In this document: positions 1 to 11,447 of the stretch, piece by piece | How the letters are laid out: each line of letters begins with the position of its first letter | How positions within the stretch are numbered: the stretch's first letter is position 1 | DNA from: Apostichopus japonicus | Lineage: Eukaryota; Echinodermata; Holothuroidea; Aspidochirotida; Stichopodidae | Direction of reading: 5' to 3' | Assembly: GCF_037975245.1 (NCBI RefSeq) | Contig: NC_092570.1 | Coordinates: 6,303,001-6,367,000, forward strand | Length of the DNA stretch: 64,000 nt | Notes under the pieces: generated by a model | Told to the model about the DNA's origin: nothing | What the model saw: only the letters and a program-made list of their open reading frames with translations | Databases searched by the model: none | Program-made: the position numbers and the translations under genes

Positions 1-700
1 ATGCCAAGAATGTAATTAGCAATCTCAAAATTGCAAAAAATATTAATATAGAAATATGTGGAAAAGGCTGAAAAGTGTCCAAATATGCAAACCTAAAATA
101 TAGATAAAGGGAATATAAAAACTAAAACTAAATAAAAATTTTCAGCAAGTTAGCAGTGGAAGTGGATTAGAAAATGAAATGGTGATGAAAATAGCATGTC
201 CATAAAAAATAGTATGTCCATAATAAATAGTGTGTTCATAACATCAGAAATGCCATTTGTTGCACCATTCATATCTTCCCAGATATAAATTAACTTCTAA
301 AGTGATATTTCATTAATCTTAACCACAGTAGTACAATTTTGTAAGCTATTACTACAATAAAGTTACAGGCCAGATGAAACTATTGAAATAATTCACTCAA
401 ATTTTTAAAAGTGACTGTAACATTACCATGCATGCTCCAAACGCTCTAGTTAGGCTTAATTGACCACAATGTCTGGAAAAGATGTATACTAATAAGTATT
501 ATCATATGGCAACCCTTTCATAATACTATTTGTATGTTATTAATAGTTTCCATAAACAGAGGTAAATCCTGTGTACAAAGATACCATCATAGTAGAACAG
601 GAATTTGTTTTTACTGAGACGCTTCACTGAACAATGCAATCTGCACAGAGTATCTCTCTCCTTCCAAAACTGATCTTTATGTATATTTCCCTCTCGGCAG
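1..700. other. Intron of dynein gene, no feature recognised
   Basis: AT-rich sequence upstream of the first recognisable dynein exon. I found no splice-bounded dynein-like coding segment here, so the preceding exon is presumably outside the window. Confidence 0.5.
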
Positions 701-877
701 GCATACCCGTCACGAAAGCCCCTAGGTGCCTGGACCAGGGAGTTGATACAACGTGTCGAGCAGTTGGAAAAGTGGGCCAGTACTGCGCACCCTCCTGTGA
801 TCTTCTGGATGTCTGGATTCACTTTCCCTACAGGATTTTTGACTGCTGTCCTGCAGACATCTGCTAGGCAGAACAAT
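701..877 (+). CDS. DNAH2: Dynein heavy chain exon, third from last
   Basis: The acceptor TCTCGGCAG ends at 700 and the donor GTGAGT starts at 878. The exon is 177 nt, phase 0 at both ends, and encodes AYPSRKPLGAWTRELIQRVE through TSARQNN. This is the stretch leading into the C-terminal domain, including the conserved FW.SGF.FP.GFLTAVLQ block. No preceding exon is recognisable in 1-700. Confidence 0.85.
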
Positions 878-2467
878 GTGAGTCCATGCCTGGTCAACTT
901 GTATCAAGCTGTATGATTTATGCCTGTTTATTTTTGCAAATATGGGTATAACTAGGTGTTTCCACCTTATAGACCTTTAGTATGGGTACAACAGCATGAG
1001 TTTGAGTACAAGTAGAATTCCCTGTGATGTGGGTACAAGTAAGAGTACAAGGTTGTAAACATGAGTACATTATTTCCTGTACATTGTTTTGTGTTAGTTT
1101 CTGTACAGTATTTTGCGTTAGTTCCTGTACCTTATTTTGTGTTAGTTCCTGTACATTATTTTGCTTTAGTTCCTGTACATTATTTTGTGTTAGTTTCTGT
1201 ACATTATTTTGCGTTTGTTCCCGTACATTATTTTGTGTTAGTTCCTGTACATTACATTGAGTTAGTTCCTGTACTGCTACTAAAACCTGTCCCGAGTACA
1301 CGTACACATCCAGGAGGGCGAGTATGAGTACTGGTAACTATGCTAGAATACGAGTACAGACACAGCTGTACACAGCTGTCTGTTCTATTTATACTCTTCA
1401 GCTCCCACCCAATCATCCAGATGTCAGTGCTTGTAGTTTTAGTTCACACAGACAACTTTGCTTTCTCCCACTGTTAGATTGATCATGTGAAGATTATTCT
1501 TCAAATAAAATTTGGCCCTCTCCTAGAATTTTTAACTTTTGCTGCTCTCACTAGTTTATAGAATTTCAGTTTAGAATCAAGCTATGTTGTGGGTATGTAA
1601 CCATGGTTAAGATTTGATAGTTGCCCTTTAGAGTTAGGCTAACTGTGGTACAACATTCTTCATATATTGCCATTGTTGCTAACATTTGTTGACAAGCTTA
1701 ATAGTCTGATGGTGGTTGTATTTTGAGGCATTTCTAACTATCTTCATCTCTCCCTGTCAATGTTACTTATAGGTCTCTGTAGACAGCCTGTCCTGGGAGT
1801 TCATAGTCTCCCCAGTCGATGACAATAACATCGTTGAACCTCCAAAGGATGGCGTCTGGGTCAAGGGTCTGTACCTCGAAGGAGCTGGATGGGACAAGAA
1901 AAATGCTTGTTTGGTCGAGGCCACCCCCATGCAATTAGTGTGCCCTGTACCAACGATCCACTTCAAGCCAGTAGAGAACAAAAAGAAGAGTGGTAAAGGT
2001 AAGCAAACCTCCCTCCTTGTGCTTAGTTCAATGTTTCCCTCTTTGTGCTTCGGTGTAGTTCAATGTAATTTAATCATACCTTTTGGATGGTCCACAGATT
2101 CTGGGAGCATAACAAACATGTTATATAGCAAATAAAAAATACTGCAATTTTCATAACTACAATCCCCACCCCCTGGAACTCATCCTTATTGTAGGTCCAA
2201 TTTCCAAATTGGGAGAGGGTGGGTGCAGAAGGGGCAAAGAAAATCAATATGATCACAGCATATATGAGGACAATACGGTTGACTTAAAATTCCCTAAATT
2301 CTTATCCTGTAGGTACATATGCGTGCCCGTGCTACTACTACCCTAATCGGAGTGGTTCCACTGGGAGAGCTTCTTTTATCGTTGGCGTGGATCTGAAGGC
2401 AGGAGCTTTTAATCCAGATCACTGGATCAAGAGAGGTACTGCTCTCCTGATGAGCTTGGATTCTTAA
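701..2467 (+). CDS. DNAH2: Axonemal dynein heavy chain, C-terminal end (3' part of gene)
   Basis: Three exons (701-877, 1773-1998, 2313-2467) join in frame to give the last 185 or so residues of a dynein heavy chain, the ATP-driven motor of the ciliary axoneme. The joined peptide has the C-terminal domain signatures FWMSGFTFPTGFLTAVLQ, GLYLEGAGWDKKNACLVE, MQLVCPVPTIHFKPVE and CPCYYYPNRSG, and ends in WIKRGTALLMSLDS. The C-terminal domain packs against the AAA ring and modulates motor output. All junctions are GT-AG. The ending differs from those I recall for the DNAH5/8, DNAH9/11/17, DNAH10 and DNAH1/3/6/7/12 groups, so DNAH2 (inner arm I1/f) is chosen partly by elimination. The dynein identity is secure and the paralogue is less so. 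The motor domain and tail lie left of the window. The gene converges on ARGLU1. Confidence 0.85.
1050..1290. repeat. 24-bp minisatellite in dynein intron
   Basis: About ten imperfect tandem units of roughly 24 bp, each containing GTACATTATTTTGTGTTAGT or a close variant. The flanks (about 960-1060 and 1320-1370) are rich in GAGTAC-type motifs resembling the larger array at 19480-20810. The unit lacks stops in several frames, which produces spurious open frames on both strands. Confidence 0.9.
1773..1998 (+). CDS. DNAH2: Dynein heavy chain exon, penultimate
   Basis: The acceptor ends at 1772 and the donor GTAAGC starts at 1999. The exon enters in phase 0 and leaves one base (G) of a split Gly codon. 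It encodes VSVDSLSWEFIVSPVDDNN through HFKPVENKKKSGK, with the dynein C-terminal signature GLYLEGAGWD. Confidence 0.88.
2313..2467 (+). CDS. DNAH2: Dynein heavy chain, last coding exon with stop
   Basis: The acceptor TGTAG ends at 2312. The split Gly codon is completed, followed by TYACPCYYYPNRSGSTGRAS and then DHWIKRGTALLMSLDS, with the stop TAA at 2465-2467. No canonical AATAAA follows closely; ATTAAA near 2928 and AATAAA at 3621 are distant candidates. Confidence 0.88.
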
Positions 2468-5400
2468 TTACCCTGCTCTAAATGATACTTTATAATATTA
2501 AGGATTTGATTTAATTAATAATAATCATAAAAAACAGTGTTGAATATTCCGTCACTAACAGTTAAGTGAAAATCTCTAAAATTGCCCAGATGGATGGAAT
2601 CCTTTCACTGTCTAAAGTCTGATCTTTCATGATAAATTATTTCAAGATAAATTCCATTGTATTCATCTTAAAGCTTTTTGATTTTAGTCTTGAGCTACAG
2701 TACTTTGTTCAAATGACATAGGATTTATATTATTGACAAATATTTTGGACAAATGTTTGAAAGCTGGGATTTTCCCGATATGCAACAGAAAACACACTCA
2801 CGCAGAGTAATGACAATGGTAGAAACAGGTTTTTCTTTCCATATAATAAGTTCTACCCTATTTCTAGTGGGTCCTCATGTTTCTGCAACAGAAGCTAACC
2901 AATTACATGCAAGACTATCCTAAGACCATTAAATCACATTCCTGTCATGATGACCATTTCATGATACTCTTAAATTGCTGTCATTCTTTATGATCACTTC
3001 ACACATTTGCATTTCCTTTGAAAACTTTCCAAAATTTTCCTGTAAAACCTTGCCAAACTTTTTTAAACCTTGAAGTGGAATGTCTTTCATTTAGATGTCT
3101 TGCTCAAATCATTCCCATATTGTGACCAAATATATATAGTTTTATATTCAGACTACAATGCCTTGATTCAAAGTAAAGCCGTCCGTAAGAGTTTGTGGTC
3201 TCGTTGTGCATTTAAGATGCACTCACAAACACCTAAGTGTCTTGTCAGCATTGTAAATATCAAGTATATTTAGATATCACTACCAAGGGATTCGGGTGCC
3301 TACCTTTAAGAATATATTTACATTGCTATTAATTCTAACGTAATTTTTCTAGTGGTTCATCCAGGTTTCTTTCGTACAGGATGCCACATTTGTGTTACAA
3401 TTTAGAACCGTTAAACTGTAGTAACACAATTTCTTGAGAGTTGTAATGTTAATTAAGATTTTTTTTATTTTTTTGGTATTGCTTTTCACCTTGCAGGGAA
3501 GAGATATTTTGTAAATATTACAGATTTGTATATTTAGCCTTGTGATACTTCAGTTTTGTGTTTTTAGAAAATACCTGCTGTGATGCAAAAGAAACCAGAA
3601 AATACTGTTGATACATCACTAATAAATCCAAAACTTCTATCTCTTGGAAACTTGGACGGAATTTTCAATAGTTCAAAAGAGCCTTGTTTTAATATTGTAA
3701 CAGCTGGTTATGTGAGTTACATTTTATGGTTTTATCATTTATTAATTATAGCTTAATTTTATTGAAAGGATAGAATTGGGTTCAAAAGGATGGTCTGATA
3801 CCTCTAAATTTGTGGTCAGACAAACTACTGTATCAATGAAGGCATGGCCAGTTCCATTACAGTGAAAACACATATAGTTGGACAACTAGACATTCGGACA
3901 AAAGTCTAGTTTGGTAAGTCAGAAAAACCAGCAAATTTTACAGCAATATTTGTTTACAGCATTGTAACACTTGCCCTTTTTCAGACAAATGTCACTGGCA
4001 AATTTAGAGGATACCAGAAAAAAATTCATCTGTGACCATCATAGTAACAGATATGTTTACCTTTACCATTCAGTAGTAAAAAAAAAATGTTTTAATAAGA
4101 TAAGTTAGCTGAGAAAGCAATTATAATGGAATTTATGGAAATTTAATGAAAGCAAATATTTTTTGTGGAAGAATTAAAATAAAGTTGTGTGAAACTATTT
4201 ACCAATTTGATTTCTTCTTTTGAAATTTTACGAAATTGAATTAATATGAAGGTTACACGAAACAGTCTTTTGTGGTTGACGATATTCTCTGCTAACAAAG
4301 CACTGCTACCAATTTTCATGGTTAAGATTCTCTGGATATTTGAGGTAAGTAATAGTATCTATCCACTTAATTTTTAAGACAAGATATCAAAATATAATTA
4401 ATAATAATAATAAACGACACAAAGAAAGAAGAAGACTGAGGAATGAGAATCACCTTAATTCTAAAATCCATTTGAGATAAAAAGTTCCACATTTTATAAT
4501 CCAGGTGTTATCTCTCTATCATGATCCAGTAGACATTATGAACTGGTATATATAACATGAATGTAATGCCAACAGCAAAAATTACCTCACACACATACAC
4601 ACCCCAGAGAATAATATGTGATAATGTGTAGACTGTGGAATACAGATGCAAAATATTACAGACATTACATGTATACTTCTTATCCCTCAATATTCACTCG
4701 TATGTAAACCCTCTAAATATAAGGCAGAATTACCCCCCTCCCCCCCCCATTCCTTTCAATTCAAGGTTAACCTTAGTGAGCATTCTTTGCATCTCCCCCG
4801 CTTTATTCTTCCACCTCTAATTGGCCTTTCACGTCTTAAGGCATTTTCATGCCATAAAGCCCACCCTTTCTTTTATCTCTGTTACAGACCAACACATCCA
4901 TTCTAAAATTTCTGTTGCTATTCTTGATACCATGCCCCCTTCAAAGTCGATTCACAACCCTGACCACACCCTACCTTCACCACCTCCCCATTCCCCCTCC
5001 CTTGTTCTATCATCATAATTCTAATTGTACATTATATAGCTTATAAACCTTTGATACAGACTGATATTTAGTATGTCGCTGGCTAACTAACCTACTGGGA
5101 ACCAAAATTCATTGAATAATTGAAATTCATGCAATAAGGTCTCCATAATTAAAAAAAACAAACAGTATTTCACCTTTAACAAACGATTAGTAAGATAACA
5201 CCAATTGTAGACAACAACAGGAGAGTGCCTACTAATCTAATATGGGCATCAAATTAGCTTCTATTGCCCATGGAACTTTTGTACCCTTCTCCCGCCCCCC
5301 CCCCCCCCCCTACACACATACCATCATTCTCTATCCATTTCTAGCATCACATCCAAATTGCTATATGAAGCAATACTGGTGCTTCACATCTGCTATTTAT

Positions 5401-5955
5401 TAAGTAGGCATGAGTAGGGCAATGAAAATCTATGTACTACTGAATCTTTCATACTTTTATCATCTATAAGCTCTTCTCAAAAAAGACCAACTTCCTGCAA
5501 CCTCTCTCTTCCATTCTTTCCATACTAATAGGGTTGCCAACTCTACCACCTTGGAAACCTTCGGTCTTCTCTAAAGCCCCTCGGCTCTGAGGACCAATTT
5601 CCTCAGTGGGTCTTCCAATGCCACTCTTGATGGACCATCTGACTTCCCAAGAAGTTCAAAAATAACCAAATGCAAGGCCCCCCCATACAAAACACACTCA
5701 TCAACTGCCACAACTATGAACATGGAATTGGTTGACTCCCATTTATCAACTTAGATCTCAGATATGATGGTTACCTCAAGAACACTGCAAGGGTAAACAG
5801 TAAGCTTTGTGTTGAAAACATTTCACAGTTCTTGGATGATGTATTTCAAACTTGAGAGGATAAGTATACCTGACAGAGAAACACCACTTTGCTGTTCAAC
5901 CATCACAGGTTCGTAGGATCGTGAGTCGTAGCAGCGAAAAACAGAGAGGGCTTGG
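2468..5955. other. Convergent intergenic region between dynein and ARGLU1
   Basis: This holds the 3' ends of two genes pointing at each other. It is mostly AT-rich, with a C-rich stretch at 4730-4760 and a poly-C run near 5290-5310. On the minus strand an AATAAA lies at 5396-5401, about 555 bases beyond the ARGLU1 stop, and is a possible polyadenylation signal. An open, splice-bounded segment at 3568-3711 is listed separately. Nothing else is recognised. Confidence 0.5.
3568..3711 (+). other. Unassigned exon-like open segment
   Basis: This 144-nt segment is preceded by a pyrimidine-rich tract and AG, is followed by TAT|GTGAGT, and is open for exactly 48 codons in the frame that starts at the acceptor (KIPAVMQKKPENTVDTSL onward). 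I do not recognise the peptide. It may be a chance open frame or an exon of an unknown gene; an AATAAA at 3621 inside it argues mildly against coding. Confidence 0.2.
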
Positions 5956-6111
5956 TCACTTTAGACTGAACGACAGCTTGGGCCTTGCACCCTTCTTACC
6001 CAGAATGGTTTCCTGAGCGGCTTTGGCCTCTCGTTTTCTGTCTCTCTCAAAGGCCATTCTCTCCTCCTCTAAATGACGCTGGCGATTTACAAGATCCAAC
6101 CGCTCCTCTGC
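5956..6111 (-). CDS. ARGLU1: ARGLU1 exon 5 with stop
   Basis: 156 nt. It encodes AEERLDLVNRQRHLEEERMA through ETILGKKGARPKLSFSLK and the stop TGA at 5958-5956. The C-terminal RPKLSFSLK is the hallmark of ARGLU1. Confidence 0.92.
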   Translation of the reverse strand, partial: AEERLDLVNRQRHLEEERMAFERDRKREAKAAQETILGKKGARPKLSFSLK

Positions 6112-9100
6112 CTATAAGACAAAGGAGAAAGGTCACATGATCCACATTCTTTGCGACTGATCGAGCGAGGGGGAAAAGAAAAAGCAGGTTATGAATAGCA
6201 TGAGCTAAAGCATCCAGAGCAAACCAGCTTTTTTTGGCATTATTTTTCAAATGGATTATTGATACTATTTATTCATTGGGGGAGCCAATTTGACTACCAG
6301 TCTTGAAGAATGGTTGTCACTCAACTAATGCGGTAAAAGCATTAAATTACACATTTAATTCCAAACATCTACAACAACAATTAAAAAAGGAATTAGAACG
6401 AGAAAAAAGGGGAAAAAATTACAACACAAGCGACACCGACAACTAACATCCAATGTATTGACTTTACAAGTTAATGCATATCTGGCCAAATGTCTGACAG
6501 AAGACTTGAATTTACAACATTGAGGCAGAATCCAACTTAAGCTAAACCTTAAGACTTTCAGAAAAAAAATTACAAGAATCGTTTACATTAAAACTTTTTG
6601 CGTCTCTGCCACAATACCATCTCCAGTCATCTATAAATTCCGATGACATCTGATGAAGCATCAAATTTACTCATCGCAAACCAAGTACGATATCAGTTAA
6701 TGGTTTGTGCTTCGTGGACCCCACAGGGGTACACCGCAGGAGAAATCCCGCCTCTGGATTTCCTTGTGCCCTTAACTACCGGAAGACTCCAACTTATGTA
6801 AGTCCCATAGCCAAAACAAGGACAATAACTTAACCTATGCAATGTCTGGTCGATTTTTGTCAAACAATAACCAAAAATGTATTACGAAAGCTTCTTCAAC
6901 AATTTTTTTTTTCCTTAGGAATCAAGCAAGAGAATCACATTTTTAAAAACTGACCCTGTTTCAATGGTAGAACAACCACAATGATATTTTCAGTGTGGTA
7001 CCAAGTTTTATCAATAAACTGTTAAAAGGTTCTACACACAAGGAAAAAAAAATTGAAAACGCTTTCTGGCTCACCACGTTCCTAAGATACATTTGTCAAT
7101 TTTTCAGAGTACCGTAAATTACGACAGCAATAATTTTGTGACTTTTGTTCAGGCCAAGTAGTCAAACCAGACAAAGCATTGGTATATATCTAACACAAAC
7201 CGTACAAAATTTTCAAATTCTGGTCACCTGGGTGGAGCTCGGCCATTCCTGAAAGTAAGTAGCTCTTCTTCCATAAGGCTGTTCCTTTAATTCCACATTA
7301 ACTCTTACTGTGTGTATGTTAGCTATATCTCTTTAACTCTGCACATCTCCTAGTTCAGCCAAAACACATCATGATCCTACATAACTCACCAATGATGGAA
7401 ACAAAGGTTTGTAACATTTATTACACACAAAAAAAGATGTCCTCTTAAGAAAAAAAGTTGCACGTTGAGGGAACATGAGAAAGAGGCTGAGAAATTAAAA
7501 TCTTGAAAGACATACATCTTTTTTGTTTTTTCATTTGGCCTGTCATTATGAGCTGTAATAAAAAAGTATTAGCACTGTTAATAGCTTGATGAATATGCAT
7601 TAAATACAGTACCTCTTACATGCCATAACTGCTTTACATGATTAATGCTGCTATGCACTTTGGAGAACCAGTCGCTAGTGGTTATAACAGAGATCGTACA
7701 GAAAGTGAGTTTTACCTACGTTACGAAATAACGAAAACCAAACCCCACGCTTTTACACTAGCCAGACTTTTCCCTGCTTAAGCCAGCCATCGATCGATTG
7801 ATCAAATAGATCAATTTTAAGTGGTATCTTCTATCTCACTAAGAGAAATGTTCTTTAGCTGTCAGCAGCCATCCTATGAAGCACTGTGACTGCAATGGAA
7901 CAGCAGAATCATTCTCCAAACGCTACTTTAAATTGAAAAAATAAAAGCAAAATTGTTAACGGTTGAGTGGGTGGAGGGTTTTCCTAACGAGAGCCACTAT
8001 TTCACCCGAGTCTCGCAAAATAGCAGAAATATCTCAAAACTTTAGCAGAACATCATCTACTTGAAGGATTGTCTCACACTGTTGTGACAAATTTAACAAA
8101 TACAAAGAGGAATTTCTGTAACTGTTCCTCCATATCTGATGTCATGCAAATTGCCAAATAGTCCAGCAGTGTCAAATTTTACTCGGAAAACATTTTTTTA
8201 TTCCGATTATTGCACATTTTTATTGAAGTATGAATTACCAGCTTGGTCAACAATAAAAAAAAAGACCTACATTAGCATGTGAAGTGCAAATAGGCCCTTT
8301 TGTTTTAGACAGTTGCACCAGTTTAATGTTTCATGATACACACTATCATTTTGCAATTCTGTGAGACTTTTTTCCCCCCCCCCCTGTCTTGTGATAACTT
8401 TTTAAAGCATCTTAGTTCTGTGGAAACAAATCTTGTTACAACTTCAAATCAATTCATCAAAATCTAAAAATCAGAAAAGTAAGTTTAATTAAAGAGACAC
8501 TGCCAGCAACTTCTTCATTTTCTATGCTTGTTTCGGTGAGTTTATTCTGATTTTTAACTGCCCATCTTACATTCCTAACGCCAGTTTTAAATACTACGTC
8601 TTTACAATTGTGACTAATATGCTTTCATTCGAGCTGATTTAATTCAATTTGGTACACCCATGATTAAAAACCTCCAGGAGAGACTTTTCAACCAACTACA
8701 AAGTCTGTGCATTTGTTTTTTCTGCAAATAAGATTATAAAAAATTATTTCAACAATTGGAAAAAAGTAACAGGTTGGTAAATAATAACCCATTTACCACT
8801 GCAAGCCAGACATTGTGTTTTTGTCCTCTGTAATTACCTGTGACATTTTTAGATGAATTTCTTTTTTACATACCCCCCTCAATATTTATTTCCCCTTGTA
8901 CTTTGTATGAACTTTCCATCTGCTTGGGAAGTATGTTTTAAGGGAGTTGCTCAAATTGCTATGCCCTTCTGCTAACCTAGTAGATTGCTACCCTTCTACT
9001 ATACTGCCCTTCCACATTGCTGGTATGTGTTTTGCGCAACGTGTACATTTCATTCAAACCCCTGCCACTTAAAACAAGCTAGCTCACCAGCTTCCTTTGA

Positions 9101-11342
9101 GCTTCTTCTAATTTGAGTTGGTTTGACTCCATTAGATCCTCAAGTTCTTTTTGCCTATTCAGAGCTTCCTCCTACAAAATGAAACAAAAGAATGTACCAT
9201 TAAACATATATACATATGCAAGTGTTACGTAGTTTAGCGCAACTGTGTGCATGAGCGCATTATACAGATGAACCAAAATGTAACATCTGACCATGTAAAT
9301 ATATTTAATTTTGATAAGGAACTTCATGACAATATAAAAATAAAATAAGGCAATGTAAATAAAACCTGCACTAAGTAGCTACTCATGCAGCATGTAAAGT
9401 TTAAAACACTTAGTTTAAAGCAGTTTAAAACACTATCTTAAAATATATATATTGCAGAGGTCTTTTCACTCACATCTTTCTGTTTCTGAATTGTAAGGAA
9501 TTCTTCCTGTTCCCTTTCTTTTTCTTCTCTCAACGTCTCTTCTAAAATCTTTCTCGCCTCTTCCACTCGTCTTGCAACCTCATCTTCAAGCTCCTCTCGT
9601 TTCTTCTCCATCTCAATTTCGAGTCTCTTTGGCAACAGTTCCTCGACTCTCTTCAAAACATCTTCTTCTATTTGTCTTTCTTGTTGCTCTTGCTGTCGTC
9701 TAAAAAGGTAAATTGTGTAAAAAAAAATTTTTTTTTTATGAATTGTTATTTTTTTCTTTTTAGTGGGAAAGGAGTCGCAGAAGGCAACAGGGGTCCACCA
9801 AGTCGTCAGGTAAATGCAAGCTTGTAGAAATTCCTTGGCATAAACTAGAATATGGAGGATATATTTGCCAGATAAACAATGTCTTGTCCTTAAGACTTTA
9901 ATACTGCCATGTTCATTTACAAACTAAGTTAAATATTTCCTTAATTAGTTAATATGTGTGAGAAGTACAAAATTGTTGTTTTCTTCTCTTTCTGTCTTTG
10001 CTTACTTCATTTTGTTTAATTTTTAATCTATCTTGTATTGTTCACTCTACTTTATTCTTCATAACTCTGGCATTCTTACACACTTGTACAATATTGCATC
10101 TAAAATGAGTCATACTGAAGCTTTGATGGCAATTTACATACATTTTTCTCAGTCTCTCTTGCTCTGCTTTTCTGTCACTGTCCTCTTTTCTTTTCAACTC
10201 TTCCAGTAAAGACTTTTGTTTCAGATCTCTTCCAAATATATCCACTTCTGGTGTCGACGATCTGCTTACCCTGGAATGTGATCGCTTCTTTCTACTGTGA
10301 CTTCTTTCCCTTGATCTTGATCTGCAAGTAAAAATTATACTTTTGTTTCTTATTAAAAAAGAAGAAAATGTTGATCTTCAACCAACCAAAATGTTTTGAA
10401 AGTCTGAGTCTAGGCCTTAGGTTTCAGACCTCTTTTCTGTTATTGAAACCTGTCGATTCGACGGATAATTTTGTCCTATCAGAAGCTCATTTGAAATATT
10501 ATTCTGTGTGTTGATCCTGGATTAACAGCAGATGCTCTCACGCCCAGTCTTATCAAACTCATTTCCCTATTCACAATCCAGAAGCACTAACTCCACAGTA
10601 GATTGCTGACCATCAATGCACATCAGTTATTTGGAAACAGAATCTGGTTCCTAGTGGGGTTTTGAACCAGAGACTTAATGCATTATTGTGGGGAAGGCAC
10701 TAAATGCTACAACAAGCCCTTACCTTCAAGATTCATCAAAAAAATCTGTATGCAATATCATCCTTATAGATATGTAGGATTTTAATAAAATTTGTAATGT
10801 AAACAAGTCACCACTGTAATTCTCACACGTTCACCACCTAGTCTTAGGATCCTCTTTAGAAGTTTTTATATCCTCAACATTAGTCAACTCTTACTCTTAC
10901 TGTCTTAGGCCTAGGCCTCAATGCCAGAACACTGAAAAGGGTATACTTCCCTAACATTTTGTCACTGGCCATGCTAGAAGTTCATGGCTCACCTATGACG
11001 ATTGGGAACAACGTACCTGGGACATAATGAACGTATGTCTTAGTTAGAAACTCCGACTGACTGGAGTCATAGATGCTAGGTTTCAATGGTATGTTGCAAC
11101 AAAGCAACTACACATACTTAGGCCTACCCCTTAATGTTACGGTACACATTAGACACGTTCATCCTACCATTCACAATTGTGTGTATATATAATAACACTA
11201 GGCTATTTAGCTACCTGACTTTCAGTTTCAACGCACTGCGCTTCTCGCGCTCTCTTCTCTCTCGAGATTTTGAACGAGAACGTCGACTCTTTTTTGAATG
11301 TTTCTTCTTTGGAGAAGAGCTACGGCTTCTTGAACGAGGCAT
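5956..11342 (-). CDS. ARGLU1: Arginine and glutamate-rich protein 1 (ARGLU1), five exons, complete
   Basis: Five coding exons (11342-11215, 10321-10142, 9699-9474, 9171-9088, 6111-5956) join in frame to a 257-aa protein; human ARGLU1 is 273 aa. Residues 1 to about 60 are an Arg/Ser-rich RS-like domain (MPRSRSRSSSPKKKHSK at the start). The rest is a long charged Glu/Arg helix or coiled coil, containing the conserved VDIFGRDLKQKSLLEEL and ARRVEEARKILEETL blocks and ending in GARPKLSFSLK, the family C-terminal signature. In other animals ARGLU1 is a nuclear protein that acts with Mediator in nuclear-receptor transcription and modulates splicing through its RS domain. The start codon at 11342-11340 begins the family-typical RS N-terminus. 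All introns are GT-AG; the last is about 3 kb. A 1.07 kb TIR element begins about 105 bases upstream of the ATG. Confidence 0.93.
6112..9087. other. ARGLU1: ARGLU1 intron 4 (about 3 kb)
   Basis: No coding or mobile sequence is recognised. AT-rich, with a poly-C run near 8375-8385. Confidence 0.5.
9088..9171 (-). CDS. ARGLU1: ARGLU1 exon 4
   Basis: 84 nt, phase 0 on both sides. It encodes EEALNRQKELEDLMESNQLK then LEEAQRKL, matching the ILEENNRKIAEAQAKL part of the family. Confidence 0.9.
9474..9699 (-). CDS. ARGLU1: ARGLU1 exon 3 (charged helix)
   Basis: 226 nt. It encodes RQQEQQERQIEEDVLKRVEE through FLTIQKQKD, a highly charged helix aligned with the human LVAKRVEEELEKRKDEIERE region. The donor is GTGAGT, phase 0. 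Confidence 0.92.
10142..10321 (-). CDS. ARGLU1: ARGLU1 exon 2
   Basis: 180 nt between an acceptor ending TTGCAG and the donor GTATGT. It continues the RS region (RSRERSHSRKKRSHSR) into the conserved DIFGRDL block and the start of the Glu/Arg helix (DSDRKAEQERLRK). It ends with two bases of an Ile codon, so the joined sequence reads KIRQQE, as in the human protein. Confidence 0.9.
11215..11342 (-). CDS. ARGLU1: ARGLU1 exon 1 (RS domain, start codon)
   Basis: ATG is at 11342-11340 and the donor GTAGCT starts at 11214. It encodes MPRSRSRSSSPKKKHSKKSR and continues to ALKLKV plus two bases of a split Arg codon. It is rich in Arg-Ser dipeptides. Confidence 0.9.
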
Positions 11343-11447
11343 TTCTAAACTTGTATAAACCTGAAACCTCGTAAACAGTATAAACAACTCAACTTTCCTG
11401 CGAACTTTCGTGTCACCTGCTGTAGGCTTTCATAGTTGTCTCATGCA

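Noticed and set aside
918-1327. Repetitive open frames on both strands in the dynein intron
   Set aside because: Produced by the 24-bp minisatellite, not by a gene.
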